Shown in pieces: positions 6,006 to 12,852 of a DNA stretch of 13,775 bases. The translations under genes were made by a program, and so were the position numbers. Where the stretch lies: NCBI GenBank assembly GCA_030620035.1, contig JAUXAE010000018.1, forward strand, positions 1-13,775. Reading direction: 5' to 3'. Under the pieces are notes generated by a model that was given only the letters and a program-made list of their open reading frames with translations, was not told the origin of the DNA and did no database searches. The first letter of the stretch is position 1. Each line of letters begins with the position of its first letter. Origin of the DNA: Dehalococcoidales bacterium (GTDB lineage: Bacteria; Chloroflexota; Dehalococcoidia; Dehalococcoidales; JAUXAE01).

Positions 6006-7970
6006 TTAGACTGCTTCCAGCTCCCGCCTCATGGCCATATCGTAGAGGACCCTTTCTCTAGCCTTGTCAATGCCTAGGGCTTTGCGCTTTTTGTCAATGT
6101 GGCTAATCATGAGTTGGGCCGCTTTAATCGGGTCTGGCTCAAAGGCCCACATGCCGCCGTACAGCTTCTCAAGGTCCTTAAAAAGAAAGTCGGTCAGTTC
6201 CTTACTGCCGGTGGTCGGCCAGGTGACCCCGAAGACGGTGAATACCCCTGAAGCAACGAAGTATTGGCCGATGGCAATTGCTTTCTCGCTCATCCATTCG
6301 GGGGCGGCGCCGGCGACAGGCAGGTCGCTGATGTCGTCACCAAGGCCGCCGTCCTTGACCATGGCCGTGGCCGCCATCAAGATGCGGCTGTTATCAATAC
6401 AGGCACCCATGTGCAGTACCGGGGGAATGCCTACGGCCTCACATACCGAGGCCAGCCCGTGACCGGCGTATTCAGTGGCGGCCTCAGGGACCATCAGTCC
6501 CGCTTTAGCGCTGGCCATAGCGGCACAACCGGTCTGCAGCACCAGGACATCATTCTTGATGAGTTCCTTGACCATCTCAAGTTGCATATCGTGGGTAACC
6601 CGGGGATTGTTGCAGCCGACAACACCGGCTACCCCCCTTATGCGGCCGTTAATAATGTTATCGTTCAGTGGTCGGTAGGAAGCCCGGAAGATACCACCCA
6701 GCAGGTAATTAATCGTCTCATGGCTAAATCCAGCGATGAGGTCACTCTTTTCCTTGGGAATTTGAACATTCTTGCCCCGGTTGGGGAAGTTATCAATGGC
6801 CGCCTTGATTATGGCCTTGGCCGACTCAACAGCGTTGTGTTCGTCAAACTCAATGTGGCTGGCCCCCTGTATCTTGGCCCTGGGGTCAGTGGTCATAATC
6901 TTGGTGTGGTAGCACTGGGCAACATCGGCCAGCCCCTGCATAATGCACTGGACATCAACCACCATAGCCTCGACGGCCCCGGTGACTATGGCCAGCTCCT
7001 GCTGCAGGAAATTGCCGGCGATGGGCACGCCGTGGCGCATCAGTATCTCGTTGGCTGTGCAGCACATACCGGCCAGGTTTATCCCCTCGGCCCCCTTGGA
7101 TTTGGCATACTGGGCCATCTCCGGGTCTTGGGCGACGACGGCCATCATCTCGGCCAGCTGGGGCTCGTGACCGTGAATGATAATGTTCACCTCATCCTCT
7201 TTGAGCACACCCAGGTTTATCTGACTGAATACCGGTGCCGGAGTGCCGAACATAACATCTTGGAGCTCAGTGGCCATCATGCTGCCCCCCCAGCCATCGG
7301 CCAGGGCGGTTCTTGTCCCCTGAAGGAGCAGGTTCTGGTAGTCCTGGTCAACCCCCATGTGGGTGCGGTGCATGGCCTCGACCACTTCCCGGTCTATACC
7401 CCGTGGGGCAACCCCCAACCTACGCCACAGTTCCTGGCGCTTTAGGGGTGCCCGCCTCAGGAAGAGGAGTTCCCCTTCCTGCTTGCCAAACTCGTTCAGC
7501 GCTATCTGGCCGATATCGGTGGCTATGGCCTCATTACTGCGGTCGCCAATTTCAACACCAAAATCCATGGCCAGTTGCAACAGTTTCTGCTCGTCTTTAA
7601 TCTCATAGCCGGGCGTTTTACCCCTGGCCGTGGCCAGAAAGACCTCGGTTACCTTGCGGCCATGGTCACTGTGGGCGGCGGTGCCGGCGGCTATCATGCG
7701 GACAAAGTTGCGGGCGGCAATGGTCTCGGCAGTGGCCCCGCAGACACCCCTTCTCCTTCTCTTTTCCTCCGGGGTTTCCTCTCTACCCCTGGGCAGAGGG
7801 ATGCGGCAGGGCCCCATGCTACAGTTGCTGCAGCAACTACCCTCGGCACCTATGGGGCAGGGCTTGAGTGCCGCTGCCCGGTCAAAGGCCAGGCTGACCT
7901 CATCACTAGCCGCCTTCTCTATCATCTTGAGACTGGCGGGGTCAATGCTCTTCTTTTCAACTCCTGCCAT
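6006..7970 (-). CDS. acsA: Ni-dependent carbon monoxide dehydrogenase (CODH subunit of the CODH/ACS complex)
   Basis: It interconverts CO2 and CO at a Ni-Fe-S C-cluster and passes CO to AcsB. At 654 residues it has the usual CooS/AcsA length. D-cluster cysteines are C38 and C46. B-cluster cysteines are C47, C50, C55 and C77. The C-cluster set is complete: a histidine in HGHEP (266-270), C304 in GMCCTANEIL, C342 in VVDVQC, C453 in VVGCNN, C482 in QTGCAAM and C524 in MGACID. The family's conserved AHSDHGR follows the B-cluster. One oddity is the loop between C55 and C77, which is eight residues longer than in well-studied CooS proteins and holds a charged EEKRRRR stretch. The ATG at 7970 has a strong GAGGAGG and lies 17 nt after acsD. 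The symbol cooS would also be defensible, but the place beside acsB favours acsA. Confidence 0.96.
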   Translation of the reverse strand: MAGVEKKSIDPASLKMIEKAASDEVSLAFDRAAALKPCPIGAEGSCCSNCSMGPCRIPLPRGREETPEEKRRRRGVCGATAETIAARNFVRMIAAGTAAHSDHGRKVTEVFLATARGKTPGYEIKDEQKLLQLAMDFGVEIGDRSNEAIATDIGQIALNEFGKQEGELLFLRRAPLKRQELWRRLGVAPRGIDREVVEAMHRTHMGVDQDYQNLLLQGTRTALADGWGGSMMATELQDVMFGTPAPVFSQINLGVLKEDEVNIIIHGHEPQLAEMMAVVAQDPEMAQYAKSKGAEGINLAGMCCTANEILMRHGVPIAGNFLQQELAIVTGAVEAMVVDVQCIMQGLADVAQCYHTKIMTTDPRAKIQGASHIEFDEHNAVESAKAIIKAAIDNFPNRGKNVQIPKEKSDLIAGFSHETINYLLGGIFRASYRPLNDNIINGRIRGVAGVVGCNNPRVTHDMQLEMVKELIKNDVLVLQTGCAAMASAKAGLMVPEAATEYAGHGLASVCEAVGIPPVLHMGACIDNSRILMAATAMVKDGGLGDDISDLPVAGAAPEWMSEKAIAIGQYFVASGVFTVFGVTWPTTGSKELTDFLFKDLEKLYGGMWAFEPDPIKAAQLMISHIDKKRKALGIDKARERVLYDMAMRRELEAV

Positions 7971-7987
7971 CTCTAGCCTCCTCTACC

Positions 7988-8935
7988 TTATGAAGTGGTA
8001 AGCTCGCCAATCATCTGTCTGACTAACCCTATGGCCTCCGGGTGTCTCATGATCAGGACATCGGCCCCGGCCAGTAGCAGAACCATGGCCGACATAGCCT
8101 CCATCAGAATGCCCCGCTTCCTGGCATCACCCAGCTTGGGGTCTTCCTCGGTGGCAATCTTGACCTCCTTGGTCTTCCAGGTTTCCCGGGCGATATTACA
8201 GATAATGGGGAACTGGAGCTTTTCATCCTGCTGGGCCAGGGCCGCCATCCTGATTCTCTCCATCACCGAGTAGGCATATTCAATACCGTAGCCGATGCCA
8301 CTGACCGTAGGGTCGATAATAATCTGCTCATCGGGGACGCCAAGATTGCCCAGCAGGATGTTCAGCTGCTTGGCCAGGTTTATATCTATGGGCGTTGAGG
8401 CGATTACCGTGTGATGGTAGCCGATGGCTGAGGCGCCAATTTTTTTATAGTCACCTTCCTCAACCGGCCCCATAATCAGCTTTCTGCCCTGGCAGAGCTC
8501 ACTCACCCTTCTTAGCACTTCAGTATCTTTATCATGGTTGGCCGTTCCCCAGACAATTAGGGGGACAGTAATGGCCTCGGCTACCTTCTTGACGACCTCG
8601 GCGGCTTCATCGGCACCACGGTCAAGGCCGTTGGGGTCGGTGCTTACCAGCTGCAGGCAGACCATCTCAGCCCCGTAATCGTTGACGCATTTCTTGGCCC
8701 AGGCGACCGGGTCATCGGTCACCCCAGTGAAGGGCTCCAGGGCCGCTTCAGGCCACTCCTCGGGTGGTGAATCATAGACCTCCATGGCAATCCGGGGCGG
8801 GTGGGGCATCTCACCCTCAAACAGGTGGAAGGGATAAGACGACTGGCCGCCAACGGTTAGGGCCTCATCACCGCTGCCCAGTTTTATCTCTTTGATTCTG
8901 CCCGTATAGTCTATCTTGGGGATGTCAAAGGCCAT
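7988..8935 (-). CDS. acsD: corrinoid/iron-sulfur protein, small subunit
   Basis: The small (delta) subunit of the corrinoid iron-sulfur protein, which pairs with AcsC and helps hold the corrinoid between their TIM barrels. The length of 315 residues is near the family norm. Recognisable features are the N-terminal IKEIKLG and LTVGGQSSYPFHLFEGEMPHPP, which are characteristic of AcsD/CdhD, then the barrel segments MVCLQLVSTDPNG, PLIVWGTAN, IIIDPTVSGIGYGIEYAYSVMERIR and GADVLIMRHPEA. No cysteine cluster is expected here and none is evident. The ATG at 8935 follows a 15-nt gap after the small ORF, with an AAGGAAG ribosome-binding site. Its separation from acsC by acsA and acsB differs from Moorella, where the two subunit genes are neighbours. 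Confidence 0.95.
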   Translation of the reverse strand: MAFDIPKIDYTGRIKEIKLGSGDEALTVGGQSSYPFHLFEGEMPHPPRIAMEVYDSPPEEWPEAALEPFTGVTDDPVAWAKKCVNDYGAEMVCLQLVSTDPNGLDRGADEAAEVVKKVAEAITVPLIVWGTANHDKDTEVLRRVSELCQGRKLIMGPVEEGDYKKIGASAIGYHHTVIASTPIDINLAKQLNILLGNLGVPDEQIIIDPTVSGIGYGIEYAYSVMERIRMAALAQQDEKLQFPIICNIARETWKTKEVKIATEEDPKLGDARKRGILMEAMSAMVLLLAGADVLIMRHPEAIGLVRQMIGELTTS

Positions 8936-8950
8936 CTCTGCTTCCTTACC

Positions 8951-9169
8951 TTAGGCAGGGTTCTTTCTCTTTTCACTGCCATGCCACTCTTTGCCGTACC
9001 AATATCGCTCACCCTCTCGAAGGTATTTCAATTTCTCCGACCGGCTTCTCAGTTTCCGTCTCCATTTCCCGGCATCCTCGCCTTCGGGTCTACCCTTATC
9101 AAAGGTGGCTCCCAGTACCTTTACCCTGTCACGACCGGGGGCGCTTTTTTCTTCGATCTTATACTCCAT
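8951..9169 (-). CDS. unrecognised 72-residue basic protein inside the operon
   Basis: I do not recognise this small protein. It has 21 Lys/Arg against 13 Asp/Glu, three tryptophans (36, 57, 62) and no cysteine, so it is not a ferredoxin or metal-cluster protein. The C-terminal half (about 35-69) is very rich in charged and aromatic residues and could form a basic helix. There is no signal peptide or membrane segment. Support for a real gene is positional. It starts 15 nt after the folD stop with a strong GGGAGGAA ribosome-binding site six bases before the ATG, and it ends 15 nt before acsD. Nothing else fills this 250-nt stretch, and an operon this compact would not be expected to keep it empty. 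A role in assembling, stabilising or regulating the CODH/ACS or corrinoid proteins is a guess. It might instead be a lineage-specific remnant. Confidence 0.65.
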   Translation of the reverse strand: MEYKIEEKSAPGRDRVKVLGATFDKGRPEGEDAGKWRRKLRSRSEKLKYLREGERYWYGKEWHGSEKRKNPA

Positions 9170-9173
9170 CGCT

Positions 9174-9181
9174 TTCCTCCC
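9174..9181 (-). promoter_or_regulatory. strong ribosome-binding site for the 72-residue ORF
   Basis: GGGAGGAA on the minus strand sits close before the ATG at 9169, in the 15-nt gap after folD. It is among the best Shine-Dalgarno matches in the window and is the main evidence that the small ORF is translated. Confidence 0.7.
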
Positions 9182-9184
9182 GTT

Positions 9185-10072
9185 CTAGGCTAGTCCTACG
9201 GCCAGCTTGGTCGCCTTCACCGTATTTAGCATAAGCATAACTATGGTCATGGGGCCGACACCACCGGGCACCGGGGTAATGGCGCTGGCCTTCTCCTTAA
9301 CGGCGTCAAAGTCAACATCACCGCACAAAATGGCCTTACCCTCAGCCGTTTTTCCTATTCGGTTAACGCCGACATCTATCACCACGGCTCCTTCTTTGAC
9401 CATGTCAGCAGTGATGGCCTTGGGTTTTCCGGCGGCCACAATCAGTATATCAGCCCTCCTGGTATGAAAGGTAATATCACGGGTTGCCGTATGGCACACG
9501 GTGACGGTGGCATTGGCCCCGGCCTTCTTCTGGAGAAGGATATTGGCTATCGGTTTGCCCACGATGTTGCTTCGGCCGACAACAACGACCTCGGCACCTT
9601 CCGTTTTAACCCCTGACCTGAACAGAAGCTCTTGGATGCCGTGGGGGGTGCAGGGCAGGTAGTTGGGCTGGCCGATCATCATCCTGCCTACATTCACCGG
9701 ATGGAAGCCGTCAACATCCTTATCCGGGTCAATGGCATAGAGAACATTGGCCTCACTAATATGCTTGGGCAGGGGTAGCTGCACCAGGATGCCGTGGATC
9801 CTGGTATCCTTATTTAGCCGGTCAATTAAGGCTAATAGCTTTTGCTCACTGGTCTCGGCGGGCAGGTCGTGCCTCTCGGAATAGACGCCCAGGGCTTCAC
9901 AGGTCCTTGCCTTTGAGCCGACATAGACCTGGGAGGCCGGGTCGTCACCTACCAGGACAGTGGCCAGGCCGGGTATCAGGTTATACTTGTCTCTAAGCCC
10001 GGCTATTTCCTGTTTTAGCTCCTGGCGAATCTGCTTGGCTATCTCAGTGCCGCTGATAATCTGTGCCGTCAT
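9185..10072 (-). CDS. folD: bifunctional methylene-THF dehydrogenase / methenyl-THF cyclohydrolase
   Basis: It catalyses two steps of the methyl branch: methenyl-THF cyclohydrolysis and the reversible NAD(P)-linked reduction of methenyl- to methylene-THF. The 295-residue length is typical. Visible features are the catalytic pair Y50 and K54 in YVGSK, Q98 in GILVQLPLP, D121 in DKDVDGFHP, PCTPHG at 140-145, the nucleotide-binding GRSNIVGKP at 166-174, DVGVNR, CGDVDF and the closing TPVPGGVGPMT. The ATG at 10072 is 40 nt after cooC with GAGG seven bases upstream. Its place in the operon argues that it serves the Wood-Ljungdahl pathway in addition to general one-carbon metabolism. It makes a separate fchA cyclohydrolase unnecessary. 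Coenzyme preference (NADH or NADPH) cannot be told from what I see. Confidence 0.96.
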   Translation of the reverse strand: MTAQIISGTEIAKQIRQELKQEIAGLRDKYNLIPGLATVLVGDDPASQVYVGSKARTCEALGVYSERHDLPAETSEQKLLALIDRLNKDTRIHGILVQLPLPKHISEANVLYAIDPDKDVDGFHPVNVGRMMIGQPNYLPCTPHGIQELLFRSGVKTEGAEVVVVGRSNIVGKPIANILLQKKAGANATVTVCHTATRDITFHTRRADILIVAAGKPKAITADMVKEGAVVIDVGVNRIGKTAEGKAILCGDVDFDAVKEKASAITPVPGGVGPMTIVMLMLNTVKATKLAVGLA

Positions 10073-10112
10073 CTTATTGCCTCTTTAATGAAGTATTGCC
10101 CATTAGATTGGC

Positions 10113-10874
10113 CTAACTACTGCTAAGCACCCTGGCCATCAGCTGACTAACTGCCCGGGCCGCCGGGGAGCTATCGGGCAGGTCAAGCAGTGATTTTTGT
10201 TTGAGGTCGTATTCCTTTATCTTCTCATCAAAGGGTACCGTAGCCGCCACCTCAATGTCCAGTCGGGCCAGTTCCTGGGTGATGCCGGGGTCCAGCGTGG
10301 CCGGGGCGAAGTTAATTATCACCGACTGTCTTTTGACATCCAGCTTAAGTTCAGTGATTAGTTCCTTTATCCGGGCGACCGTGCGTACTCCCTTCACCGA
10401 GTAGTCTGAGACGATAAACAGTCCGTCAAAATCCTCGGTGGTTCTTCGGCTTAGATGCTCCATCCCGGCCTCATTATCCATGACCACATAGGCGTAATTT
10501 GGTCTCAGATTGTCGATAAAATTCTTGAGCACTGTATTCGGGTAGCAGTAACAGCCGCTGCCCTCACCCCTGCCCATTGAGATAAGGTCCAATCGCTCAC
10601 TCTCAACGATAGTTTCATTCAGTCTGAGTTCCAGGTAGGCCCCCTTGGCCAGTCCCGGGGGTATATTTATCTTCTCTTCATTAAAGGCGGCAATTATTGA
10701 GCCAACCGTCTTAGCTACCTCAAGCCCCAGGCTCTCCCCCAGGTTGGTGTTGGCATCGGCATCAACGGCCAGGATAGCCCCAGACCTGTTCTTCTTCAGG
10801 TAGCGAATGACGAGACTGGCTATTGAGGTCTTGCCGCTACCCCCTTTACCGGCGACAGCGATGGCCAAAGTCAA
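10113..10874 (-). CDS. cooC: CooC/AcsF-type nickel-insertion ATPase
   Basis: A MinD/ParA-like P-loop ATPase that matures nickel sites of CODH (CooC) and/or acetyl-CoA synthase (AcsF). The 253 residues begin with a deviant Walker A, GKGGSGKTS at 9-17, with the signature Lys10 as well as Lys15. DADANTNL at 38-45 is the switch I region. The pair C108 and C110 in GCYCYPN is the CxC through which CooC dimers bind a metal ion. VMDNEAGMEHLSRRT from about 141 is switch II. The start is a TTG at 10874 that overlaps the TGA stop of acsV in a TTGA, with AGGAG eight bases upstream inside the acsV end. No ATG is available nearby. This points to tight coupling with acsV. It is the only nickel-insertion ATPase in the window, so it may serve both AcsA and AcsB. 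Confidence 0.93.
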   Translation of the reverse strand: MTLAIAVAGKGGSGKTSIASLVIRYLKKNRSGAILAVDADANTNLGESLGLEVAKTVGSIIAAFNEEKINIPPGLAKGAYLELRLNETIVESERLDLISMGRGEGSGCYCYPNTVLKNFIDNLRPNYAYVVMDNEAGMEHLSRRTTEDFDGLFIVSDYSVKGVRTVARIKELITELKLDVKRQSVIINFAPATLDPGITQELARLDIEVAATVPFDEKIKEYDLKQKSLLDLPDSSPAARAVSQLMARVLSSS

Positions 10875-12817
10875 ATCCCTATCTCCTGTTCAGCCTTATT
10901 CAATTTTACTCTAACAGAAGGGAATTCCTCAGCATGGGTGTGGGGCAGGAATAGAGCGGCCACATAGTTATGCATGAAATCACTACTTTCACTCAGCTCC
11001 AGGTTAGGCATCATTCCGGCAGCCCTCTGCCCCTCGCTGACCAGGTCGTGGGAAAAGGCAGTCAGCCTGGCTCCCAGTAGGGAGCCGTTGCCGATGAAGA
11101 TAAACCTTTCCCGGGGAAGGTCAGGCAGCAGCCCAATAGTAACCGCCTTGTCAATGTCAATGTTGCTGCCGAAGGTGCCGGCCACAATTACCCGCTCCAC
11201 ATCGGGGCAGCTGGTGCCGACGCTTCTAATAAGTGTCTGGCAGCCGGCGTACATGGCCGCCTTGGCCCGAATAAGATTGTCAATATCTACCTCGGTGAGC
11301 ACAATATCCTTGCCCATCTCGGTTTCGGTGGCCCAGGCTATAACATACTCATAACCATCCCGGCCCCGCCTGATCCTCTTGGTAGGCAGGTGGCTGTGGA
11401 ACTTGCCCTTCTGGTTGATAACCCCGGCGGAGAACAGGGCGGCCACGATATTGATTAGCCCGGCGCCGCAGATTCCACTGGCCTTACTATTACCGATAGT
11501 GTGAACCTCCGGCTCAAGGTTTTGCCGACTGATGTTAAAGTCCTCAATAGCCCCCGAGGCGGCAATCATGCCATGCTTTATGCCGCCGCCCTCAAAGGCA
11601 GGCCCAGCCGAGCAGGAAGCGGTCACCATCCAGTCTGAGTTGCCAATGACTATCTCGCCATTGGTGCCGATATCTATGTATAGGGTCAGCTTTTTCCTCT
11701 GATAGACGCCTGTCCCCAGGACGCCGGCGACGATATCGCCGCCGACATAGCTGGCCACCGAAGGTATCGTGTACAGGTGGACATGTTCGGCCACCTCAAT
11801 GCCCAGAGGGCTGGCGGTTAGTGGCGGTGCCGTGTTGATGGTGGGCACATAGGGGGCCAGCCTGAGATATTTCGGGTCCAGGCCGAGAAGGAGCTGAGTC
11901 ATGGTGGTATTGCCAGCTACCACCATATGGGCGATGTCCTTTGTTTCAACTCCAGCTTGTTCAATTAGCTCACCAATAATCTTGTTAATGGTGGCCACCA
12001 CCGCCTGCTGTAGCCTCTTCAGACCACCCGGTTTCTGGCTGTAGGCAATCCGGCTGATAACATCCTCGCCGTAGCTTCTCTGTCGGTTATAATCCAGGCT
12101 CTGAGCCAAGATCTTACCCCGGTTCAGGTCAAGCAGCTGCCCTCTGACGGCGGTGGTGCCGATGTCAAAGGCCAGACAGTAGAGCTTGGTTCTGGTATCT
12201 CCCGGCTCAATATTTATCAGCCTTAACCCGGTCTCACTGTCCCTGAGAGTGGTCACGGTCACCATCCAGCGGCCGTCACGGAGCACCTGGGCCAGTTTCT
12301 TGACCACGGGAAAGTCTACCGATATCTTCTCCCGGCCGTGCCTCTTTTTTAGGCCCCTCATCAGGCGGGAGAGGTCACTGGTATTATCTTTCAGCGTCGG
12401 CGGCACTAGTTCAATAAAGTCCTTGGCCACCGATGGCTTAAACCCCCAGCCGGTGGCCAGGGCTGCCTGTGCCTCAACACCACTAGCCATTTCCCGCTCA
12501 AGGACGGCCGTCTCCAGCCTTGATTCTGCTGGAATTTGAACGGTTAGATTGCTCAAGATTCGGCTCTGGCAGGCCTGCCTGGTGCCCCGGGCATACTCTT
12601 CCTCAGAGACCTTGGCCGTCCTGATGCTGTCTACCCTTCCCTTTTCAATCAATATCTTGCAGGTGCCGCAGGTGCCGGCACCGCCGCAGGAGGCATTGAT
12701 GGGCACCCCAGCGGCAATAGCCGTTTCCAGCAGATTGGCCTTGTACTCGGCAGTAGCGGTAATATCATCTGGTTGAAAGGTAACACTTATCCTCTTGCCG
12801 GATGATTTTTTGGTCAT
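10871..12817 (-). CDS. acsV: corrinoid activation/regeneration protein, ATP-dependent reductive activator
   Basis: A RACo-like protein that uses ATP to drive reduction of accidentally oxidised Co(II) in the AcsC/AcsD protein back to Co(I). The 648 residues begin with a plant-type 2Fe-2S ferredoxin domain, with C44, C50, C53 and C83 in the standard CX5CX2C...C arrangement. A linker and middle domain follow at about 95-205. The large C-terminal ASKHA ATPase-like domain follows, with FDIGTT at 217-222, VVAGNTTMTQLLLGL near 299-313, YIDIGTNGEIV near 380-390, SAGPAFEGGGIKHGM at 403-417, GICGAG at 448-453 and VIVAGTFGSNID near 543-554. The ATG at 12817 is preceded by AAAGGG, 35 nt after fhs. The order fhs-acsV-cooC places repair and maturation functions ahead of the enzymes they serve. 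No damage is seen. Confidence 0.94.
   Translation of the reverse strand: MTKKSSGKRISVTFQPDDITATAEYKANLLETAIAAGVPINASCGGAGTCGTCKILIEKGRVDSIRTAKVSEEEYARGTRQACQSRILSNLTVQIPAESRLETAVLEREMASGVEAQAALATGWGFKPSVAKDFIELVPPTLKDNTSDLSRLMRGLKKRHGREKISVDFPVVKKLAQVLRDGRWMVTVTTLRDSETGLRLINIEPGDTRTKLYCLAFDIGTTAVRGQLLDLNRGKILAQSLDYNRQRSYGEDVISRIAYSQKPGGLKRLQQAVVATINKIIGELIEQAGVETKDIAHMVVAGNTTMTQLLLGLDPKYLRLAPYVPTINTAPPLTASPLGIEVAEHVHLYTIPSVASYVGGDIVAGVLGTGVYQRKKLTLYIDIGTNGEIVIGNSDWMVTASCSAGPAFEGGGIKHGMIAASGAIEDFNISRQNLEPEVHTIGNSKASGICGAGLINIVAALFSAGVINQKGKFHSHLPTKRIRRGRDGYEYVIAWATETEMGKDIVLTEVDIDNLIRAKAAMYAGCQTLIRSVGTSCPDVERVIVAGTFGSNIDIDKAVTIGLLPDLPRERFIFIGNGSLLGARLTAFSHDLVSEGQRAAGMMPNLELSESSDFMHNYVAALFLPHTHAEEFPSVRVKLNKAEQEIGI
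10883..10887 (-). promoter_or_regulatory. ribosome-binding site supporting the TTG start of cooC
   Basis: AGGAG on the minus strand lies eight bases before TTG at 10874, within the last codons of acsV. It supports TTG as the real start codon and the 4-nt overlap of the two genes. Confidence 0.65.
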
Positions 12818-12852
12818 TTTACAACCCTTTTATTGTACTGCCCAAAAAACTA

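Noticed and set aside
6264..7445. 393-codon plus-strand ORF opposite acsA
   Set aside because: It lies wholly antisense to acsA, whose cluster ligands are intact. The open antisense frame is explained by the codon bias of acsA, and the product resembles nothing I know.
8991..9193. Short plus-strand ORFs opposite the 72-codon gene
   Set aside because: They lack ribosome-binding sites and oppose the direction of all other genes, while the minus-strand ORF has a strong Shine-Dalgarno and fits the operon spacing.
12818..12852. Internal promoter between fhs and acsV (TACAAT in the gap)
   Set aside because: The -10-like hexamer is reasonable, but no -35 match is found at 16-18 bp, and the 35-nt gap fits simple read-through within an operon.
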